Positions 28,276 through 38,200 of a stretch of 64,000 nucleotides of DNA are shown here, one piece after another. The DNA is taken from contig NZ_CANMWS010000030.1 of the NCBI RefSeq assembly GCF_947501665.1, positions 1 through 64,000 on the forward strand, given 5' to 3'. Below the pieces are notes generated by a model. That model searched no databases, was not told where the DNA came from, and was given only the letters and a program-made list of their open reading frames with translations. Every line of letters starts with the position of its first letter. The first letter of the stretch is position 1. The translations under genes were made by a program, and so were the position numbers. The stretch comes from an uncultured Shewanella sp. GTDB lineage: Bacteria; Pseudomonadota; Gammaproteobacteria; Enterobacterales; Shewanellaceae.

Positions 28276-29994
28276 ATGAATGATGAGCGCGCGTTGCAGC
28301 ACAAAGAATATTATCAGACGTTATTTTGGTTAATGATGATAGGGTTTATTGTGATCTTTGCAGGGATAGGATTACGGGATCCTTGGCCAGCCGATGAACC
28401 CCGTTTTGTTGAAGTTGCACGAGAAATGGTGGCATCAGGTAATTGGTTTTTTCCTCAAAGAGGTGGAGAGTTTTATCCTGATAAACCTCCAATCTTCATG
28501 TGGTCTATGGCTATTTTGTATCAGTTGACCGACTCTATATCTTGGACGTTTTTATTACCCAATGCCATAGCGAGTTTAATCACCTTATTGTGTGTTTATG
28601 ATTTAGGGGCACGCCTGTGGAATGTTAAAGTGGCAAAAAAAGCCGCGATATTATTACTTATTGCACCACAATTTGTTATTCAGGCTAAAACGGCCCAAAT
28701 TGATGCTATGGTGGCTTGTTGGATAACGATAAGTATGTATGGCTTGATTCGACATTTTTTTGTTGCGCCGTCACGTCTGTGGTATTTACTCGCTTGGTTT
28801 TTTATGGGGCTGGGCGTATTGACTAAAGGCGTTGGATTTTTGCCTATTTTTTTCCTTATCCCTATCTTGGGATTGCATTACACCCACAGGCACCGATTTG
28901 AAAGTCAAATTAATATTCAGCTGTTTTTGGGGCCATTGGTATTATTGGCTGTATTGATAGCATGGCTTATCCCCATTTTGTACTTTTCTTATACTAGCGA
29001 TAATCCTGATTTTGCGGCTTATAGGGATAATATTTTATTTAAACAAACTGCTGAGCGTTATGTTAATTCATGGGGACATATTAAGCCGTGGTATTTCTTT
29101 GTTATTAGTGTTATTCCTCTTTTGTGGTTTCCATTGTATCTATTGATGGTCAATAAAGATTTTTGGCGAAAACTGACCGCTTCTCCTGTCACATTATCGT
29201 TATTAATATGGGTCGTTTTAGTGATCGTGTTTTTCAGTTTAAGTCCGGGTAAGCGTAATTTATATATTTTACCTGCTTTACCTATGTTTGCATTATTGGT
29301 TGGGGCTTGCTGCTCGTTATCTCAAGTCAAAAAGTGGTTTAATAAAGTATTGGCATCAACCGGTATCCTATTAGCATCGGTGTTAGTTGTTGGTGTGTTT
29401 TTATGTCTGTTCAAATTACCGGCTATTACCCGTCAAGTCGGGGAAACAACATGGCCACTGGCTTTACTTTGTCTAATGGGCGCGGTCATTTGGATAGGTG
29501 TTTTGTATAGTGGTATTCGTCAACAAAAGACAATGAGTTTAAACCTTGTTCATTATGGTGTGGGGATCGGCCTCACTTGGGTACTTTATGGATTAGTGGC
29601 GTATCCTGTGATGAATGAGGTACGAACACCAGCAAAAGCAATTATGGCTAAGGTTCAATCCGATATTGCACCTGGTAGTGAAGTCGGTTTGGCGCGATTT
29701 AAAGAGCAGTTTTTACTCTTTTCACCGATGCCTTTAGTGCATTTTAGTTATCTTGCCTCACCGCAAGAGCAAGATAAAAATGCGTGGTTATGGATGAAAG
29801 AGAACCCTAATCGCTATGTGATTACGCAAAAATCAACAGATTTATTGTGTTTTAATCTTAAAAAAGCCGTAGACTTAGGCATTGCTCATCGTCGTCATTG
29901 GTTGTTATTTGGGCATGATGCGTTGTCAGACACTTGCCCAAAACCTCAGCGCGTTCAGCGCTATGTACAGGCCATGAAACAAATTTATCAATAG
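28276..29994 (+). CDS. ArnT-like lipid A / LPS glycosyltransferase (PMT family)
   Basis: 572 residues from the ATG at 28276, with AAAGGA upstream. It is a GT-C polytopic enzyme: the first periplasmic loop has RDPWPADEPRFVEVAREM and the FYPDKPPIFMW motif typical of ArnT/PMT-2 proteins, followed by about 12 membrane helices and a C-terminal periplasmic domain. ArnT-type enzymes move a sugar from polyprenyl phosphate to lipid A or LPS core on the outer face of the inner membrane. No ArnA, ArnB or ArnD gene is present here, so the sugar is probably not aminoarabinose. Confidence 0.88.
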   Translation: MNDERALQHKEYYQTLFWLMMIGFIVIFAGIGLRDPWPADEPRFVEVAREMVASGNWFFPQRGGEFYPDKPPIFMWSMAILYQLTDSISWTFLLPNAIASLITLLCVYDLGARLWNVKVAKKAAILLLIAPQFVIQAKTAQIDAMVACWITISMYGLIRHFFVAPSRLWYLLAWFFMGLGVLTKGVGFLPIFFLIPILGLHYTHRHRFESQINIQLFLGPLVLLAVLIAWLIPILYFSYTSDNPDFAAYRDNILFKQTAERYVNSWGHIKPWYFFVISVIPLLWFPLYLLMVNKDFWRKLTASPVTLSLLIWVVLVIVFFSLSPGKRNLYILPALPMFALLVGACCSLSQVKKWFNKVLASTGILLASVLVVGVFLCLFKLPAITRQVGETTWPLALLCLMGAVIWIGVLYSGIRQQKTMSLNLVHYGVGIGLTWVLYGLVAYPVMNEVRTPAKAIMAKVQSDIAPGSEVGLARFKEQFLLFSPMPLVHFSYLASPQEQDKNAWLWMKENPNRYVITQKSTDLLCFNLKKAVDLGIAHRRHWLLFGHDALSDTCPKPQRVQRYVQAMKQIYQ

Positions 29995-30016
29995 ATTGTT
30001 TAAGGATAAGGTAGCA

Positions 30017-31024
30017 ATGAAGTATTTAGTCACAGGTGCTGCAGGGTTTATTGGCGCCGCTGTTGTAAACAAGTTGTGTTTAGAGGGCCATCAAGTGGTC
30101 GGTATTGATAACCTTAATGATTATTATTCGGTGAGTTTGAAAAAAGCACGTTTGGCGAATATTTCGCATCCTTTATTTTGTTTTGTTGAGTTGGATTTAA
30201 CGGATCGAGAAGGCATAGATGCGTTGTTTGCTAAAGAGAAATTTGATAACGTAATTCATTTAGCTGCGCAGGCAGGAGTCCGCTATTCTATTGATAATCC
30301 AATGAGTTATGCTGACAGTAATTTAGTGGGACAGCTAACCATTTTAGAAGGGTGTCGCCATTATAATATTCAGCATTTAGTGTACGCTTCTTCCAGCTCA
30401 GTTTATGGTTTGAATAAAAAAAGTCCTTTTCATACATCGGATAATGTGGATCATCCTATTTCACTTTATGCCGCTACGAAAAAGTCAAATGAATTAATGG
30501 CCCATACTTATTCACATTTATATCAATTACCAACAACTGGGCTACGCTTTTTTACGGTTTATGGTCCTTGGGGGAGACCCGATATGGCATTGTTTAAATT
30601 TACTCAAGCCATGTTTAAGGGAGAAGCGATAGATGTTTATAATCATGGGGATTTACAACGTGATTTTACTTATATTGACGATATTGTTGAAGGTATTATT
30701 AAAATTAAAGACATTATTCCAGATTGCGATGCTCACTGGACTGTCGAGTCTGGTTCGCCTGCAAGCAGTTCAGCGCCTTATAAAGTCTACAATGTGGGGC
30801 ATGGAAGCCCAGTAAAATTAATGGATTTTATCGACTCTCTTGAGAAGGCTACCAAGATAGTGGCTAAGAAAAATTGGTTGCCTATGCAATCGGGTGATGT
30901 CTATCAAACTTATGCCGATACAGAAGATCTTTTTAATGTGATTAATTATCGCCCTCAAGTTAAAGTGGATGAAGGGATTAACCATTTTGTTGAGTGGTAT
31001 AAGCAATTTTATGCCATCGATTAG
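30017..31024 (+). CDS. UDP-glucuronate 4-epimerase-type SDR enzyme
   Basis: 335 residues from the ATG at 30017 (an upstream TTG at 29996 is in frame but has no site). Extended SDR fold: VTGAAGFIGAAVV cofactor motif, DNLNDYY, the Ser-containing YASSSSVYG and the catalytic YAATKKSNE, with FTVYGPWGRPDMALFKF typical of UDP-glucuronate 4-epimerases rather than GalE. It converts UDP-glucuronate to UDP-galacturonate in the cytoplasm. The final gene of the operon, it would make the donor for the GT2 enzyme. Confidence 0.87.
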   Translation: MKYLVTGAAGFIGAAVVNKLCLEGHQVVGIDNLNDYYSVSLKKARLANISHPLFCFVELDLTDREGIDALFAKEKFDNVIHLAAQAGVRYSIDNPMSYADSNLVGQLTILEGCRHYNIQHLVYASSSSVYGLNKKSPFHTSDNVDHPISLYAATKKSNELMAHTYSHLYQLPTTGLRFFTVYGPWGRPDMALFKFTQAMFKGEAIDVYNHGDLQRDFTYIDDIVEGIIKIKDIIPDCDAHWTVESGSPASSSAPYKVYNVGHGSPVKLMDFIDSLEKATKIVAKKNWLPMQSGDVYQTYADTEDLFNVINYRPQVKVDEGINHFVEWYKQFYAID

Positions 31025-31747
31025 TTAACTTGAATGTCGATTAAAAGCCTTTTTCAATAGGAGTTGTGACTCCTACCTCTGTTTTGCTTGCTACTGAAAG
31101 TGGGCTATTTCTACTTTGATATAAGAAAAATACCATTATTTAACCTGTAGAGAGGGAGGAGATCATCACATCTGGCTGCTGATATAACAATGAAATTTAT
31201 ATCTGTGGAATATAAATTAGGGTTTGTTTATCTTTAGTGATGAAACGATGTTCAGATAAACGTGCTTTAATCACGGCGAATGGGGGGACGCTTAGTCATT
31301 TTAAGCCTTTTTTCAAGAGGGGCTCTCATCAAAGAGCAACCCTCCTAGCATAATGTAATATGAGCTGACTGAATTGCGAATATAAAATAGACTATTTTGT
31401 TAAATATGACATTTCTTAGCCTTGTAAAACAATTCTATTAGTGATTATTTTAGCTTATTAATATGTTAATGATATTAATAGTTAAGGTGTCTTAAGTGGT
31501 TTTTTATGTTTCCAATATTATCATGTTTTATCTTTTCTTTTGTCTTTTTTGATTGAGAATTTCATTGTCATATAACTGTCATTTATTACTGGTAAAAATG
31601 CACCGAGTTTATTTTGTTCTGATTAACAACATCAAGATAGGGTATTTTTAACAGAACTTAATAACAGGGCTCAACGTTTTTGAGTGTTAAATAACAAAAT
31701 AACAGTAAATGGATCCTTTGGAATATTTCGGTTAGTGAGGCGTTAAA
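31025..31747. other. Intergenic region with two hairpins
   Basis: About 720 bases, no gene seen. AGGAGT/ACTCCT at 31059-31074 forms a small perfect hairpin 35 bases after the epimerase stop. GAGGG-GCTCT ... AGAGC-AA-CCCTC at 31317-31344 forms a longer one. Both are preceded by a similar AAGCCTTTTTTCAA-like stretch (about 31044 and 31303), so the two may be copies of the same small repeat. The remaining 400 bases are very AT-rich and should carry the promoter of the next gene. Confidence 0.45.
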
Positions 31748-32368
31748 ATGTTAGCTATGGGAAATGTCGCAGAAAACAGTTATTTAAAAGTTAAAAAGGC
31801 GATACCAGGACTCAATATTGTAGCAGAAAACAGTTTTTCGATGATTAAAGGTACGAAAAATTCGATTGTATTTGGTCAGTCTTCATCTCAGTATGTTGGG
31901 GCGTACACTAAGGTGAACTTGGGACTAAACTCAGCGGTTACCTTAGGGGCTAAAACGGAAGCAATACTGGGGTATAAGGCTGAGTTTTTAGTCAGAAAAA
32001 AATCGATAAACCTTGAGGACTATACCGCCAAAGCTCAAGAAAAAAAGTTAATTGCCGAACAAAAAGCAGCTTTGGCATCAAAAATGTCTGTGGTATTAGA
32101 AGAGCTAGATCTTAAAGATCATCAAATGACAGCTATCAGTGAATTCATTAATGCGACTAATACTCGTATTGATTCTACAAATACGCATTTAGAGCAAGTG
32201 AGTGCTAAGGTATCGAAGAATACACTAGAAATGAGCGAAGTGGCGACAAAAGTTGAGGATAATGAGGCAAAAGTGCAAACTTGTGGGGCCGTATTGGCCG
32301 ACCATGAAGTGTCGCTTGAAAATGCTGGGATCAATATTGTTGATGCCGAAGTAAGCATGTTTGGATAA
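31748..32368 (+). CDS. Coiled-coil protein of unknown function
   Basis: 206 residues, no signal peptide and no membrane helix. The first 85 residues are a series of short Gly/Ser/Asn-containing strand-like repeats (VAENSYLKVKKA, VAENSFSMIKGT, SSSQYVGAYTKV, LNSAVTLGAKTEAILG), suggesting a beta-solenoid or tail-fibre-like segment. Residues 95-200 are predicted heptad coiled coil (NTHLEQVSAKVSKNTLEMSEVATKVEDN). GTGAGGCG lies upstream of the ATG. The architecture recalls phage or secretion needle accessory proteins, but no family was recognised and the neighbours do not help. Confidence 0.6.
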   Translation: MLAMGNVAENSYLKVKKAIPGLNIVAENSFSMIKGTKNSIVFGQSSSQYVGAYTKVNLGLNSAVTLGAKTEAILGYKAEFLVRKKSINLEDYTAKAQEKKLIAEQKAALASKMSVVLEELDLKDHQMTAISEFINATNTRIDSTNTHLEQVSAKVSKNTLEMSEVATKVEDNEAKVQTCGAVLADHEVSLENAGINIVDAEVSMFG

Positions 32369-32571
32369 AAATTCCATTTATCACATTGATAAATGGAATA
32401 TTAGTGGGAGTGAATGCTAGTTTCTCAGGTTTTTAGTAACAGGTCTTTAGTAACAGGCTTTGATGGCAATATATTGATTTAGCAATAGATAGTATGGTCA
32501 TGATGTCTAAGCAAGTCTGCTCTGCGTGATTGAATAACGACACTGCTCATACGATGAGTGTGTATAGTATT

Positions 32572-32916
32572 TTATTGTTTAGTACTTTTTAGTTTGTGCC
32601 CTACAGCAACAATGGCTTCGATAGCAGGTTTTAATTCTAGTCCCAACTCCGTTAGCCTATATTCTACCGAAGGGGGAGAGGTTGGCATGACCTCTCGAAT
32701 GATGATGCCATCTGTTTCCAGTTTTTTCAAACGGGTTGTTAGCATTTTTGCCGAGACTCCTTCTATGTCGTCTTTTAATTCGCTAAAACGTCTAGGTCCT
32801 TGGCTTAAATACCAAACAACAGCAGGTGCCCACCTTCCACCTATGATCCCCATACAAGTATGTATTGGACATTCTTCTGGGGGTAAGATCACTCCGTTTT
32901 TTCTTCTTGGTAGCAT
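32572..32916 (-). CDS. HxlR-family winged-helix regulator
   Basis: 114 residues. HxlR signature: CPIHTCMGIIGGRWAPAVVWYL (a Cys then the first helix), FSELKDDIEGVSAKMLTTRLKKLETDGII (recognition helix and wing), and EYRLTELGLELKPAIEAI. The Cys residues near the N-terminus (C16, C21) could sense electrophiles as in YodB/HypR relatives. It is divergent from the GST operon, with several GGTAAC half-sites between the two starts, so it probably represses both. Confidence 0.92.
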   Translation of the reverse strand: MLPRRKNGVILPPEECPIHTCMGIIGGRWAPAVVWYLSQGPRRFSELKDDIEGVSAKMLTTRLKKLETDGIIIREVMPTSPPSVEYRLTELGLELKPAIEAIVAVGHKLKSTKQ

Positions 32917-32960
32917 GGTATCTCTCTACTCGCTGATGGCTTATCTAATTGCTTATATTG

Positions 32961-33020
32961 GTTACCAAAAGGTAACTTCTCATTTGGGTAACATTAACAT
33001 ATTAGGTATACAAAGGTAAC
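32961..33020. promoter_or_regulatory. Candidate HxlR operator array
   Basis: GTTACC-AAAA-GGTAAC (32961-32976) is a perfect 16-base palindrome. Further GGTAAC copies lie at 32987-32992 and 33015-33020 and a variant GGTATA at 33005. Spacing is roughly one or two helical turns. All lie in the 159-base gap between the HxlR gene and the divergent GST gene, the usual place for an HxlR operator. Confidence 0.7.
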
Positions 33021-33075
33021 TTGCTGTGACTAAAATATTCCTGAAAACTAAAGCGCTTAAAAAGAAGGAATTGAC

Positions 33076-33690
33076 ATGAAATTGTTTTATAAACCGGGTG
33101 CCTGCTCGCTGGCTTCACATATCATATTAAAAGAAATTGGCTCTGATTTTGAGATTGAAAGGGTCAATACTGACAAGATGCTCACTGAACATGGGGCAGA
33201 CTTTAATGCGATAAACCCAAAGGGATATGTGCCTGTATTAAGCTTAGGTAGAGGGGAAACATTAACCGATGACACAGCCATTCTTCAGTATCTTGCGGAT
33301 TTAAAGCCTGAGAATTCTCTTGTTCCTGCGTTTGGCGCACTGGCTCGGGCGCGCTTGCAAGAACATTTAAACTTTATTTCAGCAGAGCTCCATAAAGCCT
33401 TTTCCCCTTTGTTTTCATCTCATGCTGCAGCTGCAGAAAAACTTCAAGCAAGAAAACAAGTAAAGAAAAAAATGGCCCACTTTGAGTTTATTTTTGATGA
33501 TGGACGACCTTATTTATTAGGGGACAGGTTTTCCGTTGCTGATGCTTATTTGTTTGTGGTATCCAACTGGGCAACTCCATTAGGGGTTGCGTTATCACAA
33601 TGGCCAAATATAATCGCTTTTTCCAAACGTGTGGCAGCTCGAGAAAAGGTACAGGATGCTATGCGTGCAGAAGGATTATTAATCAAATGA
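33076..33690 (+). CDS. gstA: Glutathione S-transferase, beta class
   Basis: 204 residues, closely resembling E. coli GstA: MKLFYKPGACSLASHI with the beta-class active-site Cys10, the cis-Pro block NPKGYVPVL, the glutathione-binding DDTAILQYLADL, and the C-domain ELHKAFSPLF and FSVADAYLFV. It conjugates glutathione to electrophiles or reduces peroxides in the cytoplasm. AAGGA precedes the start. The stop overlaps the next gene (ATGA), so the two are translationally coupled. HxlR control is likely. Confidence 0.95.
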   Translation: MKLFYKPGACSLASHIILKEIGSDFEIERVNTDKMLTEHGADFNAINPKGYVPVLSLGRGETLTDDTAILQYLADLKPENSLVPAFGALARARLQEHLNFISAELHKAFSPLFSSHAAAAEKLQARKQVKKKMAHFEFIFDDGRPYLLGDRFSVADAYLFVVSNWATPLGVALSQWPNIIAFSKRVAAREKVQDAMRAEGLLIK

Positions 33691-34094
33691 ATGCTCTTCA
33701 AGGACAAAATATCGTTTCCCAACAGAAAGTGGTAACTCAAGTTTTGTTCCACTATTTTGATGGACTTTATCATAGTGATACGAGATTACTCGCGGCGGTT
33801 TTTCATCCGCAGGCACATTATGTTTGTGCAACTGAGGGGGCATTAGTCTATCGCAATATGGATGAGTATTTACCCATTGTGAATAAGCGGCCTTCTCCCG
33901 CGAGTCTAAAAGAGAGGAGGCAGGATCGCATCGTGTCTATCGAGTTTGCCGGTCCTGTTACAGCCATCGCGCGGGTGGAGTGCGCTATCGGGAATCAATT
34001 TTTTACCGATTTTTTAACATTGATTAAGCTCAATCAGCAATGGCGGATTATTTCAAAAGTATTTCATTATGAACGTTTAGATTTGAACGTTTAG
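33687..34094 (+). CDS. NTF2-like (SnoaL / lumazine-binding-like) protein
   Basis: 135 residues from the ATG at 33687 that overlaps the GST stop; a longer frame from 33600 lies inside gstA. The chain fits the cone-shaped NTF2-like fold: LFHYFDGLYHSDTRLLAAVFHPQAHYV at the start, and AIARVECAIGNQFFTDFLTLIKLNQQWRIISKVFHYE at the end. Members range from isomerases to binding proteins. In this operon it may handle an electrophilic small molecule, but the function is unknown. Confidence 0.8.
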   Translation: MNALQGQNIVSQQKVVTQVLFHYFDGLYHSDTRLLAAVFHPQAHYVCATEGALVYRNMDEYLPIVNKRPSPASLKERRQDRIVSIEFAGPVTAIARVECAIGNQFFTDFLTLIKLNQQWRIISKVFHYERLDLNV

Positions 34095-34170
34095 AGATAA
34101 GGAAATAGCCTGATTTAAATGATGGAACAAGCCATTAGCGTGCGCTTGATAAAGCCAAATGGAGAATGAT

Positions 34171-34374
34171 ATGCCCTATGTAAATATTAAAATTACTCGA
34201 GAAGGCACTACACCAGTACAGAAAGCTGAGCTTATCAAAGGCACAACGGAGCTGCTTGGGAGGGTGTTAGATAAAGATCCTAACACCACATTTGTGGTTA
34301 TCAATGAAGTGGACTTAGAAGATTGGGGGATAGGTGGTCTTCCGGTAGCTGAGTATCGAAAGAGACAAGATTGA
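34171..34374 (+). CDS. 4-oxalocrotonate tautomerase-family enzyme
   Basis: 67 residues from the ATG at 34171, just after GGAGAATGAT. The second residue is Pro (MPYVNIKITREG), which becomes the catalytic N-terminal Pro1 after Met removal. The helix KAELIKGTTELLGRVLDKDP and strand TTFVVINEVDLEDWGIGG match the 4-OT / PptA family. Enolase-type tautomerisation of dienol or phenylpyruvate-like substrates is expected. It is the third gene of the GST operon. Confidence 0.88.
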   Translation: MPYVNIKITREGTTPVQKAELIKGTTELLGRVLDKDPNTTFVVINEVDLEDWGIGGLPVAEYRKRQD

Positions 34375-35239
34375 ATAAATCGCATGTTGCAAGTCTATCG
34401 TTTTTTAAAAGCGGTAGATCTTTTGATTGCTGGCCGCAGGATAAGGTTGCTAGTTCCTGCCCAGATAGGGGTTATAACCACTTATACTTTATGGCGTTTT
34501 CGGATTTGAATCCTTTGTCATGTTCACTAATAACAACGTATCCAACTTAAGATCCCGGCTTTTTGTTTGTAGTATTTAACTTCTTAAAACCTTATTTGAG
34601 ATCAGGTTAATGTTGTTAGTTTTCCACTTCTCTTGTTGTAAAGAGTGGGGTCTGGTGGGATTAAAAAAACGCAAGCTATTTGGCCTTAGAGGGATGGTCA
34701 ATTACCTCATGAGCTAGATTGTCATTAATATTTTTTAATTTTACATTGAACAAACTAATTTGGAGCAATAAGTTCAAATCAATAGGTAATCGATATCAAA
34801 AAATTGATAGTGTTAATAAATTATAACGCCTGGTTTTGCAGGGGAAGCGTTGAATGGGGGATGAGGTTGTTCGTATTATTGAAGCTTGTTTTGTTCTTAA
34901 AGTCTCAGTCACAGGCTATTTGCATAATAAACTTTAAAATTATCTATTAATTTTTGTGACAAGTATGGCTGAAGGACAGTAAGAACTTATTGCGTACTTG
35001 ATAGAAATGAATATAAAAAAAGGTTAGAGAATTATAAACGTAATATAAAAGTAATAAAAAAAATTTATGATGTTTAAATATAATTAAATACAACATGTAG
35101 AATTAAATAATGTTTATTTATTTAAGATTGTTCTTTATATTTCAGACCATTAATTTCATGTGAAGTTTCATTAAATAATAATGGGGAATTAAAAATTGTT
35201 CATTATTGGTTTTAATTCACATATTACGGTCTATTTTAT
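34375..35239. other. Long AT-rich gap before the Ig-repeat gene
   Basis: About 865 bases without a supportable gene. The left half has several G/C-rich patches that might be remnants (34420-34640), but neither strand gave a recognisable reading. The right half is extremely AT-rich, as often seen upstream of acquired or silenced surface genes, and should hold the promoter of the 35.2 kb lipoprotein gene. Confidence 0.4.
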
Positions 35240-38200
35240 ATGCTTTTAAAGAATATTGTTTTTATTGTTTTTATTGTTTTTATTGTTTTATTATCTGGTT
35301 GTGGAGATGCTAAAAATGACAATACAGATACAATCATAGCTATACAAATAACACCAACAACAATAAGCCAATATGGGACGAGTGAATTAACGCTTCAAGT
35401 CGGCAATACTCAAGCTTTTACTGCTACAGCGGTATATTATAATGGAGATGTAATAGATATAACGTCTAGTGTAATTTGGAGCAGCCAAGCGCCATCATTA
35501 TTGTCAATAAACAGTAGTGGCTTAGCGACCGCAATAGCGGTGGGTAGCACAACCGTGTCTGCCACTAAAGATGGCATTAGCAGTAATAATATCAGCGTGA
35601 CCATCAGTGACGCCGGACTGACTGCCATTCAAATTACCCCTGCAAGTATCACACTTAATCAGGGAAATAGTCTGCAATTAACCGCTATAGGCACATACAG
35701 TGACGGCTCTTCAGCCGATATTACCAGCTCTGTTAGCTGGCTTTCTGATAATATGTCGACGGCAACGGTGACCCCCGCTGGCCTGCTGACTGCAGAGGCC
35801 ACGGGGAGTACATTCGTGTCTGCCACCCAAGATGGCATTAGCAGTAATGACAGCAGCGTGACGGTCAGTGACGCCACATTGACTGCCATTCAAATCACCC
35901 CAGCAAGTGTCATACTTAATCAGGGAAATAGCCAGCAATTAGCCGCTACAGGCACCTACAGTGACGGCAGCACAGCGGATATCACTAACTCTGTTAGCTG
36001 GGTTTCATATGATACCTCGGTGGCAACAGTGAGTACCGCTGGTCTGATTACTGGAGTGGCTACGGGGAGCGCAACAGTGTCTGCTACTCAAGATGGCATT
36101 AGCAGTAGTGACAGCAGCGTGACTGTCAGTGATGCCACACTAACGGCCATTCAAATTACCCCTGCTAGTGTCACGCTCAACAAGGGAAATAGACAGCAAT
36201 TAACTGCAATAGGCACCTACAGTGACAGCACAACAGGTGATATCACCAGTGCTGTTAGCTGGCTGTCAGATGATATGTCGGTAGCAACGGTGACCCCCGA
36301 AGGCCTGCTGATTGGAGAGGCTACGGGTAGCACAACAGTGTCTGCCACTTTAGATAGCATTAGCAGTAATGATAGCAGCGTGACGGTCAGTGCCGCCGAA
36401 TTGACTACCATTCAAATTACCCCTGCAAGTGTCACGCTCAGCAAAGGAAATACTCAAGAATTAATCGCCACTGGCACCTACAGTGACAGTACCACAGCCG
36501 TTATCACCAGCTCTGTTAGCTGGGTTTCAGATGATACGTCGGTGGCAACGGTGAGCACTGCGGGACTGCTTAGTGGAGTGACGACGGGGAGTGCAACAGT
36601 GTCTGCCACTTTAGATAACATTAGCAGTAATGACAGCAGCGTGACGGTCAGTGATGCCACACTAACGGCCATTCAAATTACCCCTGCAAGTGTCACGCTC
36701 TATAATGGAAACACTCAAGAATTAATCGCTACAGGTACTTACAGTGATGGCACAACAGCGGATATCACCAGCGCTGTTAGTTGGCATTCTGATGATATGT
36801 CGGTGGTAACAGTGACCCCTGCTGGTTTACTTACTGGAGAGGCTACGGGGAGTGCAACAGTGTCTGCCACTTTAGATAGCATTAGCAGTAATGATAGCAG
36901 TGTGACGGTCAGTGATGCCACACTAACAGCCATTCAAATCACCCCTGCAAGTGTCACGCTCAGCAAGGGGAATACTCAAGAATTAATCGCCACTGGCACC
37001 TACAGTGACAGTACCACAGCGGTTATCACCAGCGCTGTTAGCTGGGTTTCAGATGATACGTCGGTGGCAACAGTGAGCACCGAAGGATTGATTACTGCAG
37101 TTGCGGTGGGTAGTGTAACCGTGTCAGCCACTCTCGATAGCATTAGCAGTAATGACAGCAGTGTGACCGTCAGTGCCGCGACACTGACTGATATTCAAAT
37201 CACCCCTGCAAGTGTCACGCTCAGCAAAGGAAATACTCAAGAACTAATCGCCAAAGGCACCTACAGTGATGGCACAACAGAGGTTATCACCAGTGCTGTT
37301 AGCTGGCTTTCAAATGATATGTCGGTAGCAACAGTGACCCCTGCTGGCCTGTTGACTGCAGAGTCAGTGGGTAGTGCAACAGTGTCTGCCATTCTAGATA
37401 GTATTAGCAGTAATGACAGCAGCGTGACGGTCAGTGCCGCCACACTGACCGCCATTCAAATCACCCCTGCAAGTGTCACGCTCAGCAAGGGAAATACTCA
37501 AGAATTAATCGCCACTGGCACCTACAGTGATGGTACCTCATCCGATATTAGCAACGCTGTTAGCTGGGTTTCAGATGATACGTCGGTGGCCACGGTGAGC
37601 ATTACTGGCTTGGTTACTGCAGTTGCTACGGGTAGCGCAACCGTGTCTGCGACTCTAGATACCATTAGCAGTAATGACAGCAGCGTGACGGTCAGTGCCG
37701 CGACACTGACTGATATTCAAATCACCCCTGCAAGTGTTATTCTCAATAAGGGAAATACTCAGCCATTAACCGCCACAGGCACATACAGTGACGGCACCTC
37801 AGTCGAGATCACCAACTCTGTTAGCTGGGGGTCAGATGATATGTCGGTGGCAACAGTGACCACCGCTGGCCTGCTTAGTGCAGAGGCAGTGGGTAGCACA
37901 CAAGTGTCTGCCACTCTCGATGGCATTAGCAGTAATGACAGCAGCGTAACGGTCAGTGCAGCCACACTGACTGATATTCAAATCACCCCTGTAAGTGTGA
38001 TACTCAACAAGGGACGTATTCAACAATTGACCGCCACAGGCACCTACAGTGATGGTACCTCATCCGATATTAGCAACGCTGTTAGCTGGGTTTCAGATGA
38101 TACGTCGGTGGCAACGGTGACGACCATTGGTCTGGTTACCGGAGTGTCGGTGGGTAGCGCAACCGTGTCTGCCACTCTAGATAGTATTAGCGGTAATAGT

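Noticed and set aside
28264..31024. Aminoarabinose (Arn) lipid A modification
   Set aside because: No ArnA, ArnB or ArnD homologue; a UDP-GlcA 4-epimerase is present instead.
32558..33019. Plus-strand frame of 153 codons opposite the HxlR gene
   Set aside because: Mirror of a clear HxlR gene; the product resembles nothing and the operator array lies within it.
34420..34640. Possible insertion-sequence remnant before the Ig-repeat gene
   Set aside because: No transposase reading and no inverted ends could be found on either strand.
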